DNA of 64,000 bases from Tersicoccus mangrovi (GTDB lineage Bacteria > Actinomycetota > Actinomycetes > Actinomycetales > Micrococcaceae): contig NZ_JBAJMW010000001.1 in the NCBI RefSeq assembly GCF_036881825.1, positions 186,001 to 250,000 of the forward strand, in the 5' to 3' direction. The notes beneath the pieces were generated by a model. That model saw only the letters and a list, made by a program, of their open reading frames with translations. It had not been told where the DNA came from and made no database searches. This document shows, in pieces, positions 9,836 to 17,518 of this stretch. Each line of letters begins with the position of its first letter. Within the stretch, counting starts at the first letter, position 1. Position numbers and translations under genes: made by a program.

Positions 9836-9875
9836 CGATGTGTCCGCCCGCGTCCCCCCGCGTCTCCGTGCTCGA

Positions 9876-9881
9876 TACGCT
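9876..9881 (+). promoter_or_regulatory. -10 element of the THUMP-like gene (leaderless)
   Basis: TACGCT is followed by seven bases and the ATG at 9889, with no Shine-Dalgarno. A leaderless start is predicted. Confidence 0.5.
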
Positions 9882-9888
9882 GGATCGC

Positions 9889-11133
9889 ATGGCCACACCT
9901 GATCCCGGTTCCCCGTCGGCCATCGCCCCGCTCCTCACGCCCGCCGGGTGGGAGCTGCTGAACCGGGTGGGCCGCTACGACGAGAAGCAGGCGCTGACGC
10001 TGAACGAGTCGCTGCGCCGCGAGGGGTACGCGCCCGAGCTGGTCGCGGCGGTGCTGAGCCAGGCCCGGCTGCGGGCCCGTGCCGCGGACAAGTTCGGCGA
10101 GTTCGCCTCCACCATGCTCTTCACGCCCGACGGGCTCGAGCAGGCGACGCGCCTCTCCGTCGCCGCCCTGCACGCCCAGCGGTACGTCACGGCGGACCTG
10201 CGGCGGGTCGCAGACCTGGGCTGCGGCATCGGCGCCGACGCCATGGCGCTGGCCGCCCTGGACCGGGAGGTCACCGCCGTCGAGCAGGACGAGACGACCG
10301 CCGCCGTGGCGACCCTCAACCTCATGCCGTGGCCGAACGCGCGGGTCGTGCAGGCGGACGCGACGGCCGTGGACCTCACCGACGTCGACGGCGTGTGGCT
10401 CGACCCCGCCCGGCGGACCGGGCACACCACCCGTACCGGCGGTGCGTCGCGCCGACTGTTCGACCCCGAGTCCTTCTCCCCGCCGTTCTCGTTCGTCGAG
10501 TCCCTCGCCGCGGCCGGCACCCCGGTGGGCGTCAAGCTCGGTCCGGGACTGGCGCACGAGTCCGTCCCCGCCGAGGCCGAGGCCCAGTGGGTCAGCGTCG
10601 ACGGTGGGGTGGCCGAGGTGGCCCTCTGGTTCGGGCCGCTGCGCCGCGACGGCGTCGCCCGTGCCGCCGTCGTGCTGCCCGCCCACGGCGCCCCCGCCGA
10701 GCTGACCAGTCCGGAGCCGTTCGCCCCCGACGCGTTCGACGGTGAGGTGGGCCCGGTCGGGCGGTACGTGATCGAGCCCGACGGCGCCGTCATCCGTGCG
10801 GGCCTGGTCACCGATCTGGCGCGGCGTCTGGGCGCCCACCAGCTCAACGACCAGATCGCCTACCTCAGCGCCGACACCCACGTGCCGACGCCCTTCGCCC
10901 GGGCCTACACGGTGCGGGAGGTGCTGCCCTTCCACCTCAAGACCCTGCGCGCCTGGGTGCGGGAGCACCAGGTCGGGACGCTCGAGATCAAGAAGCGCGG
11001 CATCGCGCAGACGCCCGAGCAGGTGCGACGCGAACTGGCGCCCAAGGGCCCCGGACGGGCGACGCTGATCCTCACCCGGCTCGGCGCCACGGAGAAGCGC
11101 GTCGCGATCGTCGCCGACCCCGTCCCCCGCTGA
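9889..11133 (+). CDS. SAM-dependent methyltransferase-fold protein with THUMP-like C-terminus
   Basis: The 414-residue protein has a helical N-terminal part, a Rossmann methyltransferase core starting at VADLGCGIGADAMALAALDREVTAVEQDE (about residues 105-135), and a DPARRT motif where N6-methyltransferases have an NPPY-like motif. The C-terminal region (EIKKRGIAQTPEQVRREL) matches the THUMP-like domain of actinobacterial proteins. A nucleic-acid substrate is likely but unproven. I chose the ATG at 9889 because a -10 hexamer sits seven bases before it; the upstream part of the frame runs into the CIRCE element. It is divergent from groES. Confidence 0.82.
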   Translation: MATPDPGSPSAIAPLLTPAGWELLNRVGRYDEKQALTLNESLRREGYAPELVAAVLSQARLRARAADKFGEFASTMLFTPDGLEQATRLSVAALHAQRYVTADLRRVADLGCGIGADAMALAALDREVTAVEQDETTAAVATLNLMPWPNARVVQADATAVDLTDVDGVWLDPARRTGHTTRTGGASRRLFDPESFSPPFSFVESLAAAGTPVGVKLGPGLAHESVPAEAEAQWVSVDGGVAEVALWFGPLRRDGVARAAVVLPAHGAPAELTSPEPFAPDAFDGEVGPVGRYVIEPDGAVIRAGLVTDLARRLGAHQLNDQIAYLSADTHVPTPFARAYTVREVLPFHLKTLRAWVREHQVGTLEIKKRGIAQTPEQVRRELAPKGPGRATLILTRLGATEKRVAIVADPVPR

Positions 11134-11135
11134 CG

Positions 11136-11165
11136 GCGTCCGGTCGCGTCCGGTCGGATCTGGTC
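11136..11165. repeat. 10-bp tandem repeat downstream of the THUMP-like gene
   Basis: GCGTCCGGTC occurs twice in tandem, followed by a degenerate third copy (GGATCTGGTC). Just beyond lies a weak 6-bp inverted repeat, GGACCG/CGGTCC (11169-11189), that might terminate the gene. No function is clear. Confidence 0.5.
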
Positions 11166-11284
11166 GGAGGACCGCGCAGCGGCCGGTCCGAAGCGGTCGG
11201 AAGGCTGCTGTGAGTGTGCAGGTGCACGACGAATTCGCGAACTCGTTGTCATCATGCGGGGGGACGAGGGGCGTTCGACGCGCC

Positions 11285-11290
11285 TAGAGT
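11285..11290 (+). promoter_or_regulatory. -10 element of the nitrilase-family gene (leaderless)
   Basis: TAGAGT is six bases upstream of the GTG at 11297, with no Shine-Dalgarno. Confidence 0.5.
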
Positions 11291-11296
11291 GACCGG

Positions 11297-12274
11297 GTGC
11301 ACACCGAGAGCAACATCCGCGGTCACCGCGACGACCGCGACCTCCCGTCGGGGACCGGGTCACTGCGCGTCGTCGGGGTGCAGCACGCGCCGATCCCGGC
11401 CGCCCCGGACCGCCCCCGCCCCGCCGACCGGCTCGACGCCTTCGCCGCCGAACTGGACGCCGTGCTCGCGCAGGTACCCGACGCCGACCTCGTCGTCTTC
11501 CCCGAACTGCACCTCGTGGGCGTCCTCGACCTGCCCGAGGACGACCGGGTGCCCACCCTCCAGGCCGCCGCCGTCCCGCTGACCGACCCCGTCGTCGCCG
11601 CGCTCGGCGCCCTCGCCGCCGCCCGCGGCGTCGGGCTCGCGCCCGGCAGCATCTGCGAGCGCGGCGAGAACGGCGAGCTGTTCAACACGTCGCTGCTGTT
11701 CGCTCCGGACGGCACCCTGACCGCCACGTACCGCAAGATCTTCCCGTGGCGCCCGTTCGAGCCCTACACCCCCGGCGACCGGTTCGTCGTGGGTGAGCTG
11801 CCCCTGCCGGACGGCGGCGCCACCCGCGCCGGCCTGTCCATCTGCTATGACGCGTGGTTCCCGGAGCACGCGCGGCACCTGGCGTGGCTCGGGGCGGACC
11901 TCGTGCTCAACGTCGTCCAGACCACGACGCCCGATCGGGCTCAGGAGCTCGTCCTCGCCCGTGCGAACGCGATCGTCAACCAGACCTTCGTCGTCAGCGT
12001 GAACACGGCCGGCCCGCACGGCGCCGGCCGCAGCATCGTCGTCGACCCGGAGGGCGCGGTCCTTGCGCAGGCCCAGGACGAGCACGACGCCGTGCTGGTG
12101 GCCGAGCTCGACCTGACCGCCGTCCCCCGGGTGCGCGAGACGGGCACCGCGGGCACCAACCGGATGTGGGCCCAGTTCCTGCCCACCGACCCGGCGCTGG
12201 CGCTGCCGATGTACGGGGGCCGCATCCATCCGGAGCACTGGACCCCCGGGTCCGCCCCGCCGCCTGCTCCCTGA
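11297..12274 (+). CDS. carbon-nitrogen hydrolase (nitrilase superfamily)
   Basis: These enzymes cleave amides or nitriles through a Glu-Lys-Cys triad. All three are visible in this 325-residue protein: Glu in VVFPELHLVG, Lys in YRKIFPWRPFEPYTPG and Cys in LSICYDAWFPEH. The length and one-domain plan fit aliphatic amidase or carbamoylase-like members, and the exact substrate is unknown. The GTG start follows a -10 hexamer by six bases. The APC permease gene follows after 48 bases in the same direction, so the pair may import and hydrolyse one nitrogen compound. Confidence 0.9.
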   Translation: MHTESNIRGHRDDRDLPSGTGSLRVVGVQHAPIPAAPDRPRPADRLDAFAAELDAVLAQVPDADLVVFPELHLVGVLDLPEDDRVPTLQAAAVPLTDPVVAALGALAAARGVGLAPGSICERGENGELFNTSLLFAPDGTLTATYRKIFPWRPFEPYTPGDRFVVGELPLPDGGATRAGLSICYDAWFPEHARHLAWLGADLVLNVVQTTTPDRAQELVLARANAIVNQTFVVSVNTAGPHGAGRSIVVDPEGAVLAQAQDEHDAVLVAELDLTAVPRVRETGTAGTNRMWAQFLPTDPALALPMYGGRIHPEHWTPGSAPPPAP

Positions 12275-12322
12275 CCCCTCCCCACCGATTCCTCCCCCGT
12301 CCTCTCGTTCCCCGGAGTCCCC

Positions 12323-13735
12323 ATGTCCTCTCCCGCATCGCCCTCGCCCTCCACGCCGTCCGACACCACCACCGGCACCGCCCCCGGTGCTGCCTCCGGT
12401 TCAGGTGAGAGCCCGCACCTGAACCGCACCCTGCACCTGCACTCGCTCGTCCTCTTCGGGCTGGCCTACCTGGCCCCGATGATCGTCCTCGGCATCTTCG
12501 GCGTCATCGCGGAGGAGACCGGCGGCGCCTCGACCGCCGCGTACCTGCTCGCGCTGGTCGCGATGCTGTTCACGGCCAACAGCTACGGCCGCATGGCCCG
12601 CGCCATCCCCGGCGCCGGGTCGGCCTACACCTACGTGCGGCGGACCATCGATTCCCGGATCGGCTTCCTGGTCGGCTGGGGCACGATGCTGGACTACATC
12701 TTCCTGCCGATGGTCATCTGGCTGATCGGCGCCTCGTACCTGCAGGCGCAGTTCCCCGCGGTGCCGGGCTGGATCTGGATCGTCGTGTACATCCTCGTGA
12801 CGTCCGTGCTCAACGTGATCGGCATCCGCGTCGCGGACCGCGTCAACTTCGTGCTCATGGTGTTCCAGCTGCTCGTCATCGTCGTGTTCGTCGCGCTCTC
12901 GGCCGCCAGCGTCCTCGGCGGCCAGGGCACCGGCAGCCTGATCAGCGCGAGCCCCTTCACCGGCGAGCACTCCTCGCTCGCGCAGATCTCCGCCGGTGCG
13001 GCCGTCGCCGCCTACTCGTTCCTCGGCTTCGACGCGGTCACGACCCTCTCGGAGGAGACCGTCGAGCCGCGGAAGACGGTGCCGCGCGCCATCCTGCTCG
13101 TCGCCCTCATCGGTGGCGGCATCTTCCTCGTCGTCACCTACGCGACCCAGCTCGTGCACCCGGGCGGCACCTTCACCGACGCGGATTCCGCCGCCTTCGA
13201 CATCGCCAAGACCATCGGCGGCAACCTGTTCAGCGCGATCTTCCTCGCCGGCCTCGTCATCGCCCAGTTCACCTCCGGGCTCGCGGCGCAGGCCTCCGGC
13301 TCCCGCCTGATGTTCGCGATGGGCCGTGACGGGGTGCTGCCGCACCGCTTCTTCGGCCGCGTGCACCCGCGCTTCCAGACCCCGTGGCTGAGCATCCTGG
13401 CCATCGGCGTCATCGGGCTGATCGCGATGTTCCTCGACGTCGCGACCTCGACGTCCTTCGTCAACTTCGGAGCGTTCGTCGCGTTCGGCATGGTCAACCT
13501 CTCGGTGATCGTGCGCGCCGTGCGGGTGCGCCGCACGGGTGAGCCGGTCAACGTCGTGCTCGACCTGGTGTTCCCCGCGATCGGCTTCCTCGTCATCGCC
13601 TACCTGCTCACCCAGCTGGACAGCAACGCGCTGACCCTGGGCGGGATCTGGCTCGTCGTCGGGATGATCGTCCTGACGATCATCACCCGCGGCTTCCGCC
13701 GGCAGCCGCCCGAGGTGGCCGCCGAGGAGTTCTGA
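12323..13735 (+). CDS. APC-family amino acid permease
   Basis: The 470-residue integral membrane protein has about 12 hydrophobic segments beginning at SLVLFGLAYLAPMIVLGIFGVI. Family blocks include ARAIPGAGSAYTYVRRTIDSRIGFLVGW and AAYSFLGFDAVTTLSEETVEPRKTVPRAI. Such carriers take up amino acids or amines by cation symport; the substrate cannot be named. A GGAG Shine-Dalgarno precedes the ATG. It probably forms an operon with the upstream hydrolase and ends at a 15-bp terminator hairpin. Confidence 0.92.
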   Translation: MSSPASPSPSTPSDTTTGTAPGAASGSGESPHLNRTLHLHSLVLFGLAYLAPMIVLGIFGVIAEETGGASTAAYLLALVAMLFTANSYGRMARAIPGAGSAYTYVRRTIDSRIGFLVGWGTMLDYIFLPMVIWLIGASYLQAQFPAVPGWIWIVVYILVTSVLNVIGIRVADRVNFVLMVFQLLVIVVFVALSAASVLGGQGTGSLISASPFTGEHSSLAQISAGAAVAAYSFLGFDAVTTLSEETVEPRKTVPRAILLVALIGGGIFLVVTYATQLVHPGGTFTDADSAAFDIAKTIGGNLFSAIFLAGLVIAQFTSGLAAQASGSRLMFAMGRDGVLPHRFFGRVHPRFQTPWLSILAIGVIGLIAMFLDVATSTSFVNFGAFVAFGMVNLSVIVRAVRVRRTGEPVNVVLDLVFPAIGFLVIAYLLTQLDSNALTLGGIWLVVGMIVLTIITRGFRRQPPEVAAEEF

Positions 13736-13748
13736 GCCGCCGGACGAC

Positions 13749-13782
13749 GGCGTCCCGGCCACCGGACGGTGGCCGGGACGCC
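13749..13782 (+). terminator. terminator of the APC permease gene
   Basis: A perfect 15-bp stem (13749-13763 with 13768-13782) and a GGAC loop lie 14 bases after the permease stop. The next promoter (-10 TAGACT) begins two bases after the hairpin. Confidence 0.85.
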
Positions 13783-13783
13783 C

Positions 13784-13789
13784 TAGACT
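13784..13789 (+). promoter_or_regulatory. -10 element of the carboxylate-amine ligase gene
   Basis: TAGACT directly abuts the preceding terminator and would give a leader of about 50 bases. The gene has a GGAG ribosome site, unlike the leaderless genes of this window. Confidence 0.4.
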
Positions 13790-13846
13790 GACGGTCCGGC
13801 GGCATCGCCGGGTTCCCCGTCCTCTCCCGTCCCCTGGAGCAGCTCC

Positions 13847-14995
13847 ATGCGCATCGACTTCGCCCGGTCCGAGCAGTCCACCCTCGGGGTCGAGTGGGAG
13901 ATCGGCCTGGTGGACGCGACGACGGGCGAACTGGTCTCCCGGGCGGACGAGGTGCTCGACGCCGTCCACCGGGAGGATCCCCGCTGGGCCGCCGACGACG
14001 ACCACCCGCACATCGCCCGCGAGCTGCTGCTGAACACCGTCGAGCTCGTCACCGACGTGTGCCACACCGTCCGCGAGGCGACCGACGACCTCTCCCGGTC
14101 GCTCGCCACCGTCCGGGCGGCCACCGACCCGATGGGCATCGAGCTGTTCTCCGCCGGCACCCATCCATTCAGCCACTCGGGCAGCCAGCCGGTGACCAAC
14201 AAGGAGCGGTACGCCAAGCTGATCGACCGCACCCAGTGGTGGGGTCGGCAGATGCTCATCTACGGCGTCCACGTGCACGTCGGCCTGGACCACCGGGACA
14301 AGGCGCTGCCGGTCGTGGACGGACTGGTCAACTACTTCCCCCACCTGCAGGCCCTCTCGGCGTCGTCGCCGTTCTGGGACGGCGAGGACACCGGGTACGC
14401 GTCGCAGCGAGCGCTGATCTTCCAGCAGTTGCCCGCCGCGGGCCTGCCGTACCACTTCGACGACTGGACCGAGTACGAGCACTACGCCGGGGACATGTTC
14501 ACCACCGGGGTCATCGACGTGCTCAACGAGATCCGGTGGGACGTGCGCCCCTCCCCCACGCTCGGCACCGTCGAGATGCGCATCTGCGACGGCGTCTCCT
14601 CGCTGCGCGAGGTCGGCGCCATCGCGGCCCTGACCCAGTGCCTCGTCACGGAGTTCTCCGACACCCTCGACGGCGGCGGCTCGATCCCGGTGATGCCGCC
14701 GTGGCACCGCTCGGAGAACAAGTGGCGGGCGGCCCGGTACGGGCTCGAAGCCATCATCATCCTGGGCGCCGACTCCCGCGAGCGCCTCGTCACCGACGAG
14801 CTGATGAACACGATCAACCGGCTCGAGCCGATCGCGGACCGGCTGGGCTGCCGGGACGAGCTCGCCGGCGTCGAGGACATCATCCGCGACGGCGCCGGTT
14901 ACCAGCGCCAGCGGCGGGTGGCCGAGGAGCATGGTGGGGACCTGCGCGCCGTCGTGCTCGACGCGGTCGGGCGGATGCGCGAACCGCTGCGCTGA
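13847..14995 (+). CDS. YbdK-type carboxylate-amine ligase (glutamate-cysteine ligase family 2)
   Basis: The 382-residue protein belongs to the ATP-grasp-like GCS2 family. STLGVEWEIGLVD at the N-terminus, FSAGTHPFS, the metal-binding GVHVHVGLDH and TVEMRICDGVSSLREV near the end are characteristic. Members catalyse ATP-dependent gamma-glutamyl ligation, often weakly with cysteine. This organism has mycothiol genes, so a glutathione role is unlikely; the true amine partner is unknown. GGAG lies upstream of the ATG. It ends 40 bases from the convergent tetR gene. Confidence 0.85.
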   Translation: MRIDFARSEQSTLGVEWEIGLVDATTGELVSRADEVLDAVHREDPRWAADDDHPHIARELLLNTVELVTDVCHTVREATDDLSRSLATVRAATDPMGIELFSAGTHPFSHSGSQPVTNKERYAKLIDRTQWWGRQMLIYGVHVHVGLDHRDKALPVVDGLVNYFPHLQALSASSPFWDGEDTGYASQRALIFQQLPAAGLPYHFDDWTEYEHYAGDMFTTGVIDVLNEIRWDVRPSPTLGTVEMRICDGVSSLREVGAIAALTQCLVTEFSDTLDGGGSIPVMPPWHRSENKWRAARYGLEAIIILGADSRERLVTDELMNTINRLEPIADRLGCRDELAGVEDIIRDGAGYQRQRRVAEEHGGDLRAVVLDAVGRMREPLR

Positions 14996-15035
14996 GCTCC
15001 CGGGCGGCGTTCTGTCGTTCCCCGATCTGGCGGCG

Positions 15036-15611
15036 TCAGTCATCGGCGATGCGGGCGACGGCGGTCGCGACGCTCGCCTCGTCCGGCCCCACGCCGAGGG
15101 CCCGGTGGATCGTCATCCCCTCGATCAGGGCATCGAGCCGGCGCGTCGTCTCCGGGGGGAAGTGCCGTTCGAGTGCCTCGCGGCTGCTCGTCATCCAGGC
15201 GTCCGTCAGCGCCCGGAAGTCAGGGCGGCGTGCGGCCAGCGTGTAGAGCTCGAGGGTGAGGACGAGGTCCCGCTGGTCGGCGAAGACGCCGCGCACGATG
15301 AGGTCGACGACGGCCTGCCGAGCCTGCTCCGGCGTCGTCGCCGCGCTCATCCGCTCCCGGAAGCGCTGGGCGACCTGGTCCGCGTGACGAGTGAAGGCGG
15401 CACGCAGCAGGTCGTCCATCCCGTCGAAGTGATAGGTCATCGACCCCAGGGGCACGTCCGCCGCGGCGGCCACCTTCCGGTGCGAGGTCCCGGCGACGCC
15501 GTCGGCGGCGATGACCGTCAGGCACGCGTCGATGATGTGGTCCCGCCGGTCGGGGTCGTGCCGTCGCGTGCGGACTCCTCCCCCGGTACCGCCGGTCGCC
15601 TCTCGTGTCAT
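15036..15611 (-). CDS. TetR-family transcriptional regulator
   Basis: The 191-residue repressor has an N-terminal helix-turn-helix domain (about residues 20-65, with GVAGTSHRKVAAAADVPLGSMTYHFDGMDDLL) and a helical ligand domain. It is transcribed divergently from the MFS transporter, with only 37 bases between the start codons, and those bases contain two palindromes. It almost certainly regulates the exporter and itself. I chose the ATG at 15611 because a TACGAT hexamer lies seven bases before it, implying a leaderless mRNA. The inducer is unknown. Confidence 0.93.
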   Translation of the reverse strand: MTREATGGTGGGVRTRRHDPDRRDHIIDACLTVIAADGVAGTSHRKVAAAADVPLGSMTYHFDGMDDLLRAAFTRHADQVAQRFRERMSAATTPEQARQAVVDLIVRGVFADQRDLVLTLELYTLAARRPDFRALTDAWMTSSREALERHFPPETTRRLDALIEGMTIHRALGVGPDEASVATAVARIADD

Positions 15612-15628
15612 GTGTACGATCGTACACA
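15611..15628. promoter_or_regulatory. TetR operator 1, overlapping the tetR promoter
   Basis: TGTGTACGATCGTACACA is a perfect 18-bp palindrome touching the tetR start codon. It contains the tetR -10 hexamer TACGAT (15619-15624, minus strand) and the predicted tetR transcription start. Confidence 0.8.
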
Positions 15629-15633
15629 AGAGC

Positions 15634-15647
15634 GGTACGATCGTGCC
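15634..15647. promoter_or_regulatory. TetR operator 2, overlapping the MFS promoter
   Basis: GGTACGATCGTGCC repeats the core TACGATCGT of operator 1 with one mismatched pair. It contains the MFS -10 TACGAT (15636-15641), seven bases before the MFS ATG. The two operator centres are 21 bp apart, two helical turns. Confidence 0.75.
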
Positions 15648-15648
15648 C

Positions 15649-16878
15649 ATGTCGTCCGCTCCCCCCGTCGCGCCGCCCACCGCCGAGCTGCGGCACGCCC
15701 GGTTCGCCGTCGCCGCGCTGTTCCTCACCAACGGCGCCCTCTTCGCCAACCTGATCCCCCGCTACCCGGGCATCAAGAGCGCCCTCGGTGCGGACAACGC
15801 CGTCTACGGGCTGGCCGTCGCCGCCTTCCCCACCGGTGCGATCGTCGCCGGGCTGGCCGCCGCACCGGTCATCCGCCGGCTCGGCTCGGCCCGCACCGCG
15901 GTGGTCGGCACGGTACTGACCGCACTCGGCGCCGTCGCCGCCGCCTCGGGGCCCTCCCTGCCGGTCTTCGCCATCACCCTGTTCCTCGCCGGCGCCGCGG
16001 ACGCGATCACCGACGTCGGGCAGAACACGCACGGGCTGCGGGTGCAGCGCGAGTACGGGCGGTCGATCATCAACTCCTTCCACGCCATCTGGTCGATCGG
16101 CGCGGTGCTGGGCGGGTCGATGGCGGCCGGGGCCATCGCGCTCGGCCTGCCCGCACCCGTGCACCTGGCGATCGCCGCGGCGCTGTTCTCGATCGTGGCG
16201 CTCGTCGCGGCCCGCTTCTGCCTGCCCGGCCACGACATCGACGCGGCGGCCGCGAGCGGCACCGGACTCGCCGCCGGTGCGCGGCCACGGCCCTCGCTCC
16301 GGCTCGTCCTGATCATCGCCGCGCTCGTGCTCGTCGCGATGTCCGGGACGCTCGTCGAGGATGCCGGTTCGACGTGGGGCGCCCTCTACCTGCACGCGAG
16401 CCTGGGCGCCCCGGCCGCCGTGGCCGCCGCCGGGTTCGTCGCTCTCGTCGGCGCCCAGTTCATCGGGCGGATGCTCGGGGACCGGCTGGTCGACCGGTTC
16501 GGGCAGCGGGCCGTCGCCCGCGCCGGCGGTGCCGTGACCGCCGTGGGCATGGGCGTGGCGCTGCTCGTCCCGTCGGTGCCGGGCACCATCGCCGGTTTCG
16601 CCGCAGCCGGCCTCGGCGTCGCGACCCTCGTGCCCGCCGCGATGCACGAGGCGGACGAACTGCCCGGCCTGCGGGCGGGCACGGGCCTGACCGTGGTGTC
16701 GTGGCTGATGCGCCTGGGCTTCCTGCTCTCCCCGCCGATCGTGGGGCTCGTGGCCGATCACGCGGGCCTGCGGGTCGGGCTCCTGGTCGTGCCGCTCGCC
16801 GGGATCGTGGCGTTCGTGCTCGCGAGCGCGCTCAGCGACCGACGGCGCCCGGCTGCTGCGGTGCCGGCGCGGGCCTGA
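15649..16878 (+). CDS. MFS transporter, probable exporter controlled by the adjacent TetR
   Basis: The 409-residue protein has about 12 hydrophobic segments of the major facilitator superfamily. The N-terminal half starts with FAVAALFLTNGALFANLIPRYPGIK; the central loop lies near residues 200-215; the second half holds GAQFIGRMLGDRLVDRFGQRAV, a motif-A-like loop. It resembles the YbjJ-like branch. Divergent coupling to a TetR gene favours efflux of a small molecule, but direction and substrate are inferred. It has a leaderless start: TACGAT then seven bases then ATG. Confidence 0.88.
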   Translation: MSSAPPVAPPTAELRHARFAVAALFLTNGALFANLIPRYPGIKSALGADNAVYGLAVAAFPTGAIVAGLAAAPVIRRLGSARTAVVGTVLTALGAVAAASGPSLPVFAITLFLAGAADAITDVGQNTHGLRVQREYGRSIINSFHAIWSIGAVLGGSMAAGAIALGLPAPVHLAIAAALFSIVALVAARFCLPGHDIDAAAASGTGLAAGARPRPSLRLVLIIAALVLVAMSGTLVEDAGSTWGALYLHASLGAPAAVAAAGFVALVGAQFIGRMLGDRLVDRFGQRAVARAGGAVTAVGMGVALLVPSVPGTIAGFAAAGLGVATLVPAAMHEADELPGLRAGTGLTVVSWLMRLGFLLSPPIVGLVADHAGLRVGLLVVPLAGIVAFVLASALSDRRRPAAAVPARA

Positions 16879-16932
16879 CCGGCACGCGCGTCGACCCGAC
16901 GTCATGACCGGGGCGGCGTGGATCGAGACCCG

Positions 16933-17496
16933 TCAGTCGCCGGGCCGGTCGATCCGGAACAGGGCGCAGGTCGTGTTGTAGTACCGGCCGGTGACGCCCG
17001 CGTCCGTCATCCCGATCCGGCGGGCGACGCGCTGGGACGCGGCGTTGTCGGGGTGCGTGACGGCGAGGACCCGCGGCAGCCCGTGGTCGAAGGCGTGGGC
17101 CAGAACCCGGATCGCTGACTCCGCCGCATAGCCGTGACCCCACGCGCCGGGGTGCAGGTGCCAGCCGATCTCCGTGTCGCCCGACGGGGTCAGCGCGTCG
17201 TCGGCGCCCTCGCGGGCGGCGGAGGCGGGCAGGTCCTTGAGCAGGATCGTCCCGAACCGCTGTCCGGTGGTGGCGTCGGCGACGGCCCAGATGCCGTGCA
17301 CCGGGTGGTCCTCGTGGGCGTGGGCGTACCGCTCGGCGCGGGCGACGGCCTCGGATCGGTCGGTGCTCACGCGAGGGAACCGGCCGATGAAGCGCTGCAC
17401 CTCCCACCGCGCGTACATGTCGGCGAGGAAGTCCACGTCGGCGTCGTCGGTGGTCCAGCGCCGCAGCAGCAGCCGGTCGGTGTGCAGCTCCTCCAT
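16933..17496 (-). CDS. GNAT-family N-acetyltransferase (RimJ/RimL-like)
   Basis: The 187-residue protein carries the RimL-type fold: LHTDRLLLRRWTTDDADVDFLADMY at the N-terminus, a substrate-facing segment EIGWHLHPGAWGHGYAAESAIRVLAHAF that includes the acetyl-CoA loop, and VLAVTHPDNAASQRVARRIGM. These enzymes acetylate protein N-termini or small molecules. It starts 22 bases after tsaD with AGGAGG at good spacing, so it is probably the last gene of the alr-tsa transcript. The substrate is unknown. Confidence 0.88.
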   Translation of the reverse strand: MEELHTDRLLLRRWTTDDADVDFLADMYARWEVQRFIGRFPRVSTDRSEAVARAERYAHAHEDHPVHGIWAVADATTGQRFGTILLKDLPASAAREGADDALTPSGDTEIGWHLHPGAWGHGYAAESAIRVLAHAFDHGLPRVLAVTHPDNAASQRVARRIGMTDAGVTGRYYNTTCALFRIDRPGD

Positions 17497-17518
17497 CGGG
17501 AGGCCTCCTGTCCTGCCC

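Noticed and set aside
13847..14995. Glutathione biosynthesis gene gshA
   Set aside because: The family match is to YbdK-type ligases and the organism carries mycothiol genes, so a specific gshA call is not supported.
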